From: Acidobacteriota bacterium
GTDB taxonomy: Bacteria; Acidobacteriota; Polarisedimenticolia; JACPZX01
Reading direction: 5' to 3'
DNA length: 64,000 bases
NCBI GenBank assembly: GCA_016195325.1
Contig: JACPZX010000007.1
Span: 1-64,000 of the forward strand
The position numbers and the translations under genes are program-made. Positions 48,554-58,592 of the stretch are shown here, one piece after another (within the stretch, counting starts at the first letter, position 1; every line of letters starts with the position of its first letter). Under the pieces are notes generated by a model, which did not search any database, was not told the DNA's origin, and saw only the letters and a program-made list of their open reading frames with translations.

Positions 48554-48554
48554 G

Positions 48555-50032
48555 TCAGAGGTCGAACCCGCAGTAGGAAAGGTTGAAGCTCTTGTTGCAG
48601 AGAGGGAAATCCGACACCGCCTGATCGCGCATCGCCATCGCGACGCCGGTCCAGTTGTGGAACGATGGATCGACGATCTTGTACCGCCGGAACCGGCCGC
48701 GCGCGTCGGTGAGCGCGACGTGACAGACCTCGCCGCGCCACCCTTCCACCAGCGCCGCGGCCAGCGTGTCGGCCGAGGCCTCTCCGCACGCCGCCGACAG
48801 ATCGCCCTCCGGCCCGCCCCGCAACTGCTCCTCGAGAAACGCCCCGGTGCGCTGGATCTCCAGCCACCTCACGCGCCCCCGTGCGAGCACGTCCCCGCCC
48901 GGCCAGACCGAGACCGGCACGCTCGCGAAGCGGTGCCAGCCCGCCGGGTGATCGAAGCGCACGTCCCGCACCAGGCCGGAGGCCCGGGCCGCCACGCCGA
49001 CGAGCCCGATCTCCTCGGCGAGCTCCGCGGAGAGCGCCCCGGTCCCCTCGAAGCGCGAGCGCACGGAACCGGAATCCCACAACCACGACATCGCCTCCTC
49101 GACCCCGGAGAGGGCCACCCGCAGCCCGGCCAGGAGGAGGGCGGATCGCGGGGGCTCGACGTCCCGGCGAAACCCCCCCGGAACGACGAGGCCGCGACCG
49201 AAACGGCTGCCGCCGACGAGCGCCGTGAGGTTCAGGAAATCTCCGCGGAGCCTTCCGCAGGCGGCGGACGTCGGCAGGAAGGCCACGTCGCCCGCGAGCG
49301 CGCCGAGGTCGCCCGTGTGGTTGGCGAGGCGCTCCAGCTCGAGCGCGAGCGCTCTGAGCCACTGCGCGCGCAGGGGGGCCTCGGATTCCCCGAGCGCCTC
49401 CGCGACCATGGCGTGGGCCGTGGCGTGCGCGATGGTCGAATCCCCGGCCACCGTCTCCATCTGCGCCAGCGTCGAGCGGTGCGGCCCCCCGACCAGCGCC
49501 CGCTCCACGCCGCGATGCTGGTAGCCGAGCGCGATCTCGAGGTGCAGCACGCGCTCTCCGTCGCACTGGAAGCGGAAGTGGCCCGGCTCGATGACTCCCG
49601 CGTGGACGGGCCCGACGGCGACCTCGTGGATCTCGCCTCCCTCGACGCGGAAGAACTCCGCCGTCGCCGGGGCCGTGCCGCCGCTCCGCCGCACGGGCTT
49701 CAGCCAGGGATGGCCCGCGGGCTCAAGCCCGATCTGCTCGAGGATCTCCCGCTCGAAGAGATGCGCCTGCGCGTGCCGCTTCGTCAGCGAGGGATACGAC
49801 CCTGCGATCGGCTCGCTGCGCCCGACGGCGAGCGTGTTGTCCGCGTCGAACGCCGCCACGCAGACCAGCCGGCCCCCGGCGCCCTCCGGGACGCCGAAAA
49901 GGGCGCACAGGCGCCCGCCGCGATCGAGCTCCGAGGCCGCGACGTCGACGAACTCGCGCACCGGCCACTCCGGGATCCGCGCCCAGGGAAGACTCGCCCC
50001 GTTGGTCAGCAGCTCGAACTCGCCGCAGGCGG

Positions 50033-50036
<4 letters not shown>
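48555..50036 (-). CDS. HyfG/NuoCD-like large subunit without NiFe-binding cysteines
   Basis: The 493-residue protein starts at GTG 50036 and overlaps the previous gene by 4 nt. Residues about 1-150 are NuoC-like (SYPSLTKRHAQAHLFEREIL). The rest is the NuoD/HycE fold (HLEIALGYQHRGVERALVGG). Where hydrogenases have the L1 motif RVCGICG..H it reads TVAGDSTIAH. At the C-terminus, where they have DPCxxC, it reads PLCNKSFNLSYCGFDL. The Ni-ligand Cys are therefore missing in both places, as in complex I NuoD. It cannot be a normal NiFe hydrogenase. A quinone- or carrier-linked reaction is more likely. No maturation protease gene is present, consistent with this. Confidence 0.85.
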
Positions 50037-51471
<1,435 letters not shown>

Positions 51472-51475
<4 letters not shown>

Positions 51476-52113
51476 TCGCGAAGCACCGAGAGCTTCCTCG
51501 TGTCGAGCGTGTCGAACTCGCGCTGAATTCGGTCCACGATGATTCCGATGATGAAGACCCCCACCGTCAGATCGAGGAGGATTCCGGCCTCCACGAGAAG
51601 CGGCGTCGCCTCCAGAAGGAGCATGCCGAAGAGGTAGATGCCGTTCTCGAGGAGCAGATAGCCGCAGACCTGGCCGATCGCCTTCGAGCGACCGACGAGC
51701 ATCAGGCACCCGCAGACGACCGTGGAGAGGGCCCCCGGCACCAGGAGAAGGCGCGCGTGCTCGGGGAGCAGGGGAAGGGCGCCGCCGAGCACCACCGCTC
51801 CCGTCGTCGCCACCGTTCCCAGAAGGAGCGACGGGATGAACCCGAGCAAGGGGGCGATCTCACGATCGATGTTCGCCTTTCTCAGCGCGCGCGTGAGGAG
51901 GGCTGGGATGACGAACCCCTTGATCCCCACCGTCGCCACGGCGACGAGGCAGACGAGCAGGCGCAGCTCGTGCTCCATCATCAACGGCAGGATGCCGAGG
52001 ATCATCCCCTGCGCGGCGGCGAAGCGGATGATCGAGGGGAGCCTCTGGCTCGCGAGCGCGAGGAGGTTGAGCCCCATGGCGAGGCCCACGAGCAGGTTCA
52101 GAGAATCGGCCAC
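51472..52113 (-). CDS. HyfE-like small membrane subunit
   Basis: The 213-residue protein starts at GTG 52113 with GGGGAGGG upstream and overlaps the HyfC-like stop by 16 bp. It has about six membrane helices (LLVGLAMGLNLLALAS, LRLLVCLVAVATVGIKGFVIP, LLLVPGALSTVVCGCLMLV), followed by ENGIYLFGMLLLEATPLLVE and the terminal VFIIGIIVDRIQREFDT typical of HyfE proteins, which resemble a NuoK-like plus NuoJ-like arrangement. Embedded Glu residues fit a role in proton movement. Confidence 0.8.
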
Positions 52114-53018
52114 GGCGCCCTCCCCTTCCAGATGACCAGCAGCGCGAAGAGGCACAGGAGGATCGACGTCGTCAGGAGCAGCGGAACCCGGCGGAACGCG
52201 GCGCGCGCCAGCAGCGACTCGACCAGCCCGACGCAGATCGCCACCAGGAGAATCGACGCGGCGAGCGCGACGGCGGCCGCGAGCGGCGGCAGGGCGCTCA
52301 GCGGGAGGACGGTCTGGACGAGGAGCACGGAGAACACGAGGAGCTTCAGCGACGCGCCGTGCAGGACGGCGGCCAGCGGCGGGCCGCTGTGATCGAGGAC
52401 CATCACCTCGTGGATCATCGTCAGCTCGAGATGCGTGTCGGGATCGTCGAAGGGGACCCGGCAGTTCTCCGCGAGGAGGGCCGAGAAGAGTCCAAGCGCC
52501 AGGAGCAGGGCCCCGGCGCCGGCCGCGGGCTGAAGCATCCCGGTCAGGGAAACGCTGCCGGACTTGAGGCTCAGCGCGAGGATCGCGATGACGATCGCCG
52601 CCTCCGCCAGGACCGCGTAGCTGACCTCGCGCGCGGCCCCCATCCCTTCGAAGGAAGAGCCCGTGTCGAGCGCCGCCCCCGCGACGGCGAAGCGCGCCAG
52701 CGCGAGAAGGTAGACGAAGAGCAGCGCGTCGCCCCGGAAGGCGAGCGGCGAGGGGCTGGGCCCGGCCGGAAGGAGAAGCGCTGCGAGGGCGAGCGCGGTC
52801 CACGCGACCGCCGGACCGGCGACGTGCCAGGGGGAGACGACCATGCTGAGGACGGTTTCCTTCCGCCAGAGGCGGGCGAGATCGAAGTAGAGCTGCAGCA
52901 CCGGCGGCCCCTTTCTTCCGGCGACCGATGCCTTGACCTTGTTGATGAGCCCGGGCACGAGCGGCGACACGACCACCGCCGCGCCGATCCGGAGCGCGGC
53001 GAAGGCCACGACGTTCAC
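52098..53018 (-). CDS. HyfC/NuoH-like membrane subunit
   Basis: The 306-residue protein starts at GTG 53018, overlapping the HyfB-like stop by 4 nt. It has eight or so membrane helices and the conserved cytoplasmic loops of NuoH-type proteins: GLINKVKASVAGRKGPPVLQ, ENCRVPFDDPDTHLELTMIH and a following HEVMVLDHSGP. These loops contact the NuoB/NuoD-like subunits and form the quinone-side junction in complex I. Its presence shows that the soluble arm is coupled to the membrane arm. Confidence 0.87.
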   Translation of the reverse strand: MNVVAFAALRIGAAVVVSPLVPGLINKVKASVAGRKGPPVLQLYFDLARLWRKETVLSMVVSPWHVAGPAVAWTALALAALLLPAGPSPSPLAFRGDALLFVYLLALARFAVAGAALDTGSSFEGMGAAREVSYAVLAEAAIVIAILALSLKSGSVSLTGMLQPAAGAGALLLALGLFSALLAENCRVPFDDPDTHLELTMIHEVMVLDHSGPPLAAVLHGASLKLLVFSVLLVQTVLPLSALPPLAAAVALAASILLVAICVGLVESLLARAAFRRVPLLLTTSILLCLFALLVIWKGRAPWPIL

Positions 53019-54964
53019 GGCTTGCCGCCCAGAGTCGCGAGGAGCGCCAGCGCAGCAACGCCCAGGAGGAGATAGAGGATGTAGGCCTGGATGCGTCCGT
53101 GCTGGAGGCGCCGGACGGCCCCCGCCGCTCTCATCACGAGAGAGCCGGCCGGCTCGACCACGTACTCGAGGACCGTCTCGGGCGTGCGCGACTCGAGCCC
53201 TGCCTCCGCGGGGAAGAGGCCTTCGACCTTCCGGGCCGTGGTCTGCGGCCGGAGGATCCCGGAGAACCACCCGGTGATGATGCCGGCGAACGACCCCGCC
53301 GTGTACTGCATGCGCGCGGTCGGTGAGGCGTAGCCGCAGTCCCACGTCGGGCCGCGGTGGAGCCCGTTCGCCTTCACGCGAAGCCAGAGGCCTCCTATCG
53401 CCACGATCGACAGCGCGCCCACGCAGAGGTTCAGGGCGCCGAGCGTGCCCAGCGGCGCCGGCGGCACGCCCGGTGCCCCGTCGGGCCGCCAGTCGATCGA
53501 CGCGCGCGCCACCGCGGGCCAGAAGAACGACGGAAAGAGCCCGATCGCCGCGCAGGCGGCACCGAGGGCAAGCATGGGGGCGCGCATCAGCCAGCCCGCT
53601 TCGTGCGCCGTCCGCGCCGCGTCGGTGCGCGGCGCGCCCAGGAAGACGATGCCGCACACTTTCACGAAGCAGGCGAGCGCCAGCGCGCCCGTCATCGCGA
53701 GCATCACCGCGGCCGGCACGGCGGCCCAGAAGGCGGGCCCCCGGGCCGACGCCGCGTCGAAGAGCCCGAGAAAGACGAGGTACTCGCTGATGAAGCCGTT
53801 CAGCGGAGGGAGGCCGGCGATGGCGGCCGCGCCCAGCGCGAAGAGGCCCGCGGTCCACGGCATGGCGCGCCAGAGGCCGCCGAGCCGGCTCATCGTGCGC
53901 TCCCCGGTGGCGTGGATCACGGAGCCCGCGCCGAAAAACAGGAGCGACTTGAACAGTCCGTGATTCCAGACGTGCAGGAGCCCTCCCGCGAGGGCCAGCC
54001 TCCCCCACGCCGGCTGGCCGTGGGTCACGGCAATCATCGAGAACCCGAGCCCCATGAGGATGATGCCGATGTTCTCGACGCTGTGGTAGGCGAGAAGCCG
54101 CTTGATATCGTGTTGGCCGAGCGCGAAGGCCACTCCCAGCAGCGCGCTCACGGTCCCGAGCGCGGCGACGACCCATCCGGCGCCGTCGGGCAGCGGCAAC
54201 CATCCGGTGAAACGGTAGAGCCCGTAGACGCCCATCTTCAGCGCCATGCCGGAGAGAATCGCCGACACGTGGCTCGGCGCGCTCGCATGCGCCGACGGCA
54301 GCCAGATGTGCAGGGGGAAGAGCCCGGCTTTCACGCCGAACCCGAAGAGAGCCAGCCAGAAGAGCGGCGCGAGCGAAGGCTGATCGCGAAGCGGTCCCAG
54401 CTCCCAGCTTCCCGTCGCGGCCGCCAGGGACGCGAAGAAGGCGAAGAGGCAGAGCGTCGCCGCGTGGGAGGCCGCCAGATAGAGCCATCCCGCGGAGCGC
54501 GCCCCGGTCCGCTGCCGCTCGCTCGTGATCAGGAAGTAGCTGCTGATCGTGAAGAGCTCCCACGCGATGAGGAAATGAAGTCCGTTCGCGGACAGGAGCA
54601 CGAAGCCCATCCCGGAGGTCAGCAGCGCCCACCAGACCCGGCCGCGCGGCGCCGAGATCGGGTGCTCTCGATCGGTCCAGTACCCCAGTGAGTAGAGAGC
54701 GCCCGCGCCGCCGAGCACCGCGAGCAGGGCGAGAAAGAAAGCGCTGAGGGAGTCCATCCTGAGGTGAAGCGTCTCGCCGCCGAGAGGGACGGTCGTGGGC
54801 CAGTCCCACCCGGCACCCGTCGCCAGCACGCGGACGGATCCGGCCAGCGCGGCGAGGGAGCCCGAGAGCGTCGCGGCCAGCCAGATCCTCGGGGCGCGCC
54901 AGGCGGCAAGCAAGGCCGCCAGCAGCGAGATCCCCGAGAGGGCGAGCAGGGGACCTGCGCTCAA
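53015..54964 (-). CDS. HyfB/NuoL-like proton-translocating membrane subunit
   Basis: The 649-residue protein starts at TTG 54964, overlapping the EIIA-like stop (TTGA). It has 14 or more membrane helices. Antiporter-like motifs: membrane Glu in FLIAWELFTISSYFLI, Lys in FGFGVKAGLFPLHIWLP followed by HASAPSHVSAILSGMALKMG, and QHDIKRLLAYHSVENIGI. A long C-terminal extension (WDCGYASPTARMQYTAGSF onward) is typical of HyfB/HycC proteins. It is the distal proton-pumping subunit and the first structural gene of the operon. Confidence 0.87.
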   Translation of the reverse strand: MSAGPLLALSGISLLAALLAAWRAPRIWLAATLSGSLAALAGSVRVLATGAGWDWPTTVPLGGETLHLRMDSLSAFFLALLAVLGGAGALYSLGYWTDREHPISAPRGRVWWALLTSGMGFVLLSANGLHFLIAWELFTISSYFLITSERQRTGARSAGWLYLAASHAATLCLFAFFASLAAATGSWELGPLRDQPSLAPLFWLALFGFGVKAGLFPLHIWLPSAHASAPSHVSAILSGMALKMGVYGLYRFTGWLPLPDGAGWVVAALGTVSALLGVAFALGQHDIKRLLAYHSVENIGIILMGLGFSMIAVTHGQPAWGRLALAGGLLHVWNHGLFKSLLFFGAGSVIHATGERTMSRLGGLWRAMPWTAGLFALGAAAIAGLPPLNGFISEYLVFLGLFDAASARGPAFWAAVPAAVMLAMTGALALACFVKVCGIVFLGAPRTDAARTAHEAGWLMRAPMLALGAACAAIGLFPSFFWPAVARASIDWRPDGAPGVPPAPLGTLGALNLCVGALSIVAIGGLWLRVKANGLHRGPTWDCGYASPTARMQYTAGSFAGIITGWFSGILRPQTTARKVEGLFPAEAGLESRTPETVLEYVVEPAGSLVMRAAGAVRRLQHGRIQAYILYLLLGVAALALLATLGGKP

Positions 54965-55695
54965 CCCCCTCCCTCCGGCTTTCCGGGAGCCGTCCGATCG
55001 GGCGGCGAGGCCTCATCGGCCGCGTCGACGTCGGCCAGCGCCGCGAAGATCTCGTCGTCGGGGGCCCTCTCGAGGACGAGACGCCGCAGGCTGCCTCGGA
55101 TGAAGAGCGAGCTGAGCTGGCCGAGAAGCTCCAGGTGCGCGCGGGGTGAAGGGGCGATGAAGAACAGCAGTCCCGTGACGGGCTGCCCGTCGGGACCCGT
55201 CCCCGCGATCGAGAGAGGCTCGGTCAGGAAAAGAAGCGAAAGAATTCCCGCGTCGCGGCCGAGCGTGACGGGGGTGTGAAGGTGAGGCAGCGCGAGGCCG
55301 CCCCCGACCGGCGCCCAGGAGATTCCGTCCTCCATCCGCACGCGGCGGACCAGAAGCTCGACGACCGCGGGGGTGGCGCCGGGGAGCTTCGCCGCCGCGC
55401 CCTCGATGGCGTCGAGGACCCGCTCCGGCGGGACCTCGCGCTGGATGCCTCCGGCCCGGAGCATCGCCTCGATGCGGCGGGTCGATCGGGGCGGGTGCCG
55501 CTCGGGAGTGAGGAAGCCCGCTCTCGAGATCAGCCCGCGCTTCGCGGCCCACGCGGTGACCTCCCCGCGATCGAAGAGAAGGCGTCCCCGATCCGGGATG
55601 CAGGGGAGACCTTCCTTCTCGACCCAGCTTTCCACGAGGCTCCGTCTCACCCCGAACGAATCCGCGAGCTGCGCGAGCGACAGGTAGAGATGCAT
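54961..55695 (-). CDS. Helix-turn-helix (excisionase-like) / PTS EIIA-like regulator
   Basis: The 244-residue protein has an N-terminal MerR/excisionase-type DNA-binding domain (LSLAQLADSFGVRRSLVESW, residues about 4-50). The C-terminal domain resembles PtsN/EIIA-fructose, with the phosphorylatable His in LALPHLHTP preceded by a beta strand. ATG 55695 fits the domain start; a TTG 23 codons upstream is less likely. It is the first gene of the Hyf-like operon and overlaps the next start by 4 nt. It probably regulates the operon or complex according to PTS phosphorylation or metabolic state. No sugar PTS genes are nearby, which points to a nitrogen-PTS-like regulatory use. Confidence 0.75.
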   Translation of the reverse strand: MHLYLSLAQLADSFGVRRSLVESWVEKEGLPCIPDRGRLLFDRGEVTAWAAKRGLISRAGFLTPERHPPRSTRRIEAMLRAGGIQREVPPERVLDAIEGAAAKLPGATPAVVELLVRRVRMEDGISWAPVGGGLALPHLHTPVTLGRDAGILSLLFLTEPLSIAGTGPDGQPVTGLLFFIAPSPRAHLELLGQLSSLFIRGSLRRLVLERAPDDEIFAALADVDAADEASPPDRTAPGKPEGGG

Positions 55696-55827
55696 GGGGA
55701 TGGATCTCCTCGAGCCCCGCGCGGAATCACTCCGGAGCTCACCGGGATCGGCAGGATAGATCAAATCAGGTCGGAGCGATCTGAAGGGCGAGGGGGCGCT
55801 TGCCGGCCGGGTGAAAGCCTCCGTGAG

Positions 55828-55860
55828 TGTTTTTGACTATGGTGGAAAAACATCGTAGTC
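55828..55860. repeat. Overlapping inverted repeats before DUF4143 ATPase 3
   Basis: TGTTTTT (55828-55834) mirrors AAAAACA (55846-55852). Overlapping it, GACTATGGTG (55835-55844) pairs with CATCGTAGTC (55851-55860) at 8 of 10 positions, the other two being G-U wobbles in RNA. It ends 8 bp before the ATPase ATG. The sequence differs from the palindromes at the other two DUF4143 genes. Confidence 0.55.
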
Positions 55861-55868
55861 TCCCCGTC

Positions 55869-56987
55869 ATGAAGGCGTATCCCCGTTACCTGACCGCCCA
55901 GATAGAGAGCGATCTGCGGCGCAAGATGGTCTTCGTCGCCGGGCCGAGGCAGGTCGGCAAGACGACGCTGGCCCGCGAGCTGCCCGGCGCCCGTCCGGGG
56001 TACCTCAACTGGGACGTCGCCGAGCATCGCGAGCGGATCTTGCGGCGCGAGCTGCCCGCCGCGCCCCTATGGATCTTCGACGAAATCCACAAGTACCGGC
56101 CCTGGCGCGGCTTCCTCAAGGGGCTCTTCGACAGCCGCCGGGAGGGGCAGCGCATTCTAATCACGGGGAGCGCCCGGCTGGATCTCTACCGGCACGGGGG
56201 CGACTCGCTGCAGGGGCGGTATCACATGCTCCGGCTTCATCCACTGTCGGTGCGCGAGGCGGGAATCGATTCCGCGCGCGGGCTCGGTCAGCTCTTGCGC
56301 CTCGGCGGATTTCCGGAGCCGTTCTTCGGAGGGACCGAGCGCGAGGCCCGCCGGTGGTCGCGCGAATACCGCACGCGGCTCGTCCGGGAGGACGTCGCCG
56401 GCCTCGAGCGGATCCAGGATCTCGGAACGCTCGAGCTCCTGGCGATGCGGCTTCCGGAGCTCGTCGGGTCCCCGCTTTCGCTGAACGCGCTGAGGGAGGA
56501 TCTCCAGGTCAGCCACAAGACGATCGCGACGTGGCTCTCGGTCCTGGAGCGGCTCTATGCCGTCTTCCGGCTGGCCCCGTTCGGTTCGCCGCGCGTGCGC
56601 GCCGTGAGGAAGGCCCAGAAGCACTATCACTTCGACTGGTCGCTCGTGCCGGAGGAGGCCGCGCGGTTCGAGAACCTGATCGCCTCGCACCTCCTGAAAT
56701 GGGTCCATTTCCAGCAGGACGTCGAGGGGAGCGACATCGAGCTTCGCTACTTCAGGGACACCGACGGCCGGGAGGTGGACTTCGTCGTCGTCGAAGGGCG
56801 CCGGCCCGTCCTGATCATCGAGGCCAAGTGGGGCGATCAGGATGTGGACCGGGGGGTTCGGTACCTCAAGGCGAAGTTCCCTGCCGTGAACGCATGGCAG
56901 CTGAGCGCGGTCGGGCGGAAGGATTACGTCACCCCCGATGGCATCCGCGTCGCCCCCGCCCTCGATTTTCTCTCCGGGCTCGTCTGA
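55869..56987 (+). CDS. AAA-type ATPase with C-terminal DUF4143 domain (copy 3)
   Basis: This 372-residue protein starts at ATG 55869, since an upstream in-frame GTG (55827) would overlap the inverted repeats. Walker A is GPRQVGKTTL, Walker B APLWIFDEIHKY and the sensor strand ILITGSARLDL. The C-terminus has DGREVDFVVVEGR then LIIEAKWG, the same E-x-D and E-x-K arrangement as the other copies. Identity to copies 1 and 2 is limited by eye, so the three arrived or diverged long ago. It lies between the Hyf-like operon and a frameshifted membrane gene. Function unknown. Confidence 0.85.
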   Translation: MKAYPRYLTAQIESDLRRKMVFVAGPRQVGKTTLARELPGARPGYLNWDVAEHRERILRRELPAAPLWIFDEIHKYRPWRGFLKGLFDSRREGQRILITGSARLDLYRHGGDSLQGRYHMLRLHPLSVREAGIDSARGLGQLLRLGGFPEPFFGGTEREARRWSREYRTRLVREDVAGLERIQDLGTLELLAMRLPELVGSPLSLNALREDLQVSHKTIATWLSVLERLYAVFRLAPFGSPRVRAVRKAQKHYHFDWSLVPEEAARFENLIASHLLKWVHFQQDVEGSDIELRYFRDTDGREVDFVVVEGRRPVLIIEAKWGDQDVDRGVRYLKAKFPAVNAWQLSAVGRKDYVTPDGIRVAPALDFLSGLV

Positions 56988-56995
56988 GGACGACG

Positions 56996-57585
56996 ATGGC
57001 GCCCGCCCGCCTCACGCGCCGGGGGGACGGGTACCTCCTCGAGTCGCCTCTCGACATCCCGGGCTGGGAGCCGCGGTGATCGTCCACGGGGCGCGCCACT
57101 ACGTCGCGGCCCGTCACGCGAAGGGGCCGGGCACTTTCGAGTACGAGTTGCGCCCGTGGCCGGATGCGTACCACGATCCGCCTGCTGAGGAAATCGTCTG
57201 CGACGCGGCGTTCCTTCGCGCACTCTCCGTCGCGAGCAACTCCCGCGCCGCCGCGTCGGCGCGCCACGACGCGATGAGGTTCCTCAAGCCCCTCGTCGGC
57301 TTCTTCCCGTCCGCGACGAAGCTGCGGCTCCATGAGTCGCACGGCGTGCACCCGGGCGAGGCGACGACGGCGTCACTCTTCCTCGAGTACCTCATCCTGG
57401 TCGTCGCGGGGGCGCTCCTGAGCGTGAACTCCTTCACGATGGCGCACGTCCTGCCCGGCGGGGCGCTCTGGACGCTCGTCGGCATCGTCGCGCCCGACGC
57501 CCTCGTGCGATACGGGCGGGTCCTCCACGGAGAGGTCTCGCCTCCGGGATTCTACGAGTGGCTGGTGCGGATGAGATGGAGGTGA
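56996..57585 (+). pseudogene. Small membrane protein gene split by a frameshift
   Basis: A 27-residue frame starting at ATG 56996 ends at TGA 57079; from GTG 57076 a 169-residue frame continues. Read across the junction, DGYLLESPLDIPGWEPR runs naturally into VIVHGARHYVAARHA as one protein with an N-terminal beta domain, then helices including LFLEYLILVVAGALLSV and LWTLVGIVAPDALV. I therefore read it as one approximately 196-residue gene with a frameshift near 57070-57079. A sequencing error is possible, or a coupled pair using the GTGA overlap. Family not recognised. Confidence 0.55.
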
Positions 57586-57635
57586 TCGCGGTTTCCGCAG
57601 GGTCGACCCGGCGAATGCGCTAGCATGTCGCCGCC

Positions 57636-58523
57636 ATGCCGAGCCTGAGGACACTCCTCTTCGCGGCGCTCGCCGCCACGACCGTCTGGTTCATCTGGGC
57701 GTGGCTCCGCCTGTCGAAGTCCAGACCGACCGTCGTCGCCGGCGAGCGGAGCCACACCTGGTACCACTCCGTCGTCGGGTTCGTGATGTGCTTCTTCGAC
57801 ACGCTCGGCATCGGCAACTTCGCGACGACCACGTCGGCCTTCAAGTTCCGCTCGTCGATCCCCGACGAGAAGATCCCCGGCACCCTCAACGTCGGCTACG
57901 CCATCCCCACGGTCCTCCAGGCGCTGATCTACATCTCGATCGTCGAGGTGGACGTCGTCACCCTCACGCTGATGATCGCGGCGTCGGTCGTCGGCGCGTG
58001 GCTCGGCGCGGGGATCGTCGCGCGGTGGCCGCGCGCCTGGGTGCAGGTCGGGATGGGGTTCGCGCTCCTCGCCGCCGCGGGGCTCATGCTCCGCGCGCAG
58101 CTCGTGGCCGGCGGCGCGACCGAGGGGACGCTCGCGCTCCAGGGGAACCTCCTCGCCCTCGGCCTCCTGGGCAACTTCGCCCTCGGTGCGCTGATGACGA
58201 TGGGGATCGGTCTCTACGGGCCGTGCCTCATCCTCGTCTCGCTCCTCGGCATGAGCCCGAGCGCGGCCTTCCCGATCATGATGGGGTCGTGCGCCTTCCT
58301 CATGCCGATCGGAGGCATCCGGTTCGTGAGGGAGGGGAGCTACGCTCCCTGGACGTCGGTCGTGCTGAGCCTCGCCGGCCTCCCGTCGGTCCTCATCGCC
58401 GCCTTCATCGTGAGGTCGCTCCCCCTGACGGCGGTGAGATGGCTCGTCATCGTCGTGGTCGTCTACGCGGCCGTCATGATGCTCCGATCGGCCCGCGCCG
58501 GTCGCGTCCCCGTCCCCGCCTGA
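57636..58523 (+). CDS. TauE/SafE-family sulfite/anion exporter
   Basis: The 295-residue protein has about eight membrane helices in two repeats: one near VVGFVMCFFDTLGIGNFATT with the family motif GIGNFATTTSAF, the other near NFALGALMTMGIGLYGPCLI followed by GMSPSAAFPIMMGSCAFLMP. TauE/SafE proteins export sulfite, sulfoacetate or other organic anions. No sulfur gene is adjacent here, so the substrate is open, though the sulfur operons at 12-19 kb make a sulfur role conceivable. TAGCAT (57621-57626) lies 9 nt before the ATG and no ribosome site is visible, so the mRNA may be leaderless. Confidence 0.85.
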   Translation: MPSLRTLLFAALAATTVWFIWAWLRLSKSRPTVVAGERSHTWYHSVVGFVMCFFDTLGIGNFATTTSAFKFRSSIPDEKIPGTLNVGYAIPTVLQALIYISIVEVDVVTLTLMIAASVVGAWLGAGIVARWPRAWVQVGMGFALLAAAGLMLRAQLVAGGATEGTLALQGNLLALGLLGNFALGALMTMGIGLYGPCLILVSLLGMSPSAAFPIMMGSCAFLMPIGGIRFVREGSYAPWTSVVLSLAGLPSVLIAAFIVRSLPLTAVRWLVIVVVVYAAVMMLRSARAGRVPVPA

Positions 58524-58592
58524 CGCACGCCAGCCCCGTTTTCCGGCCGCGGCATCCAGGGTAGACTGCGGTTCCACTTCGGGAGACACCGC

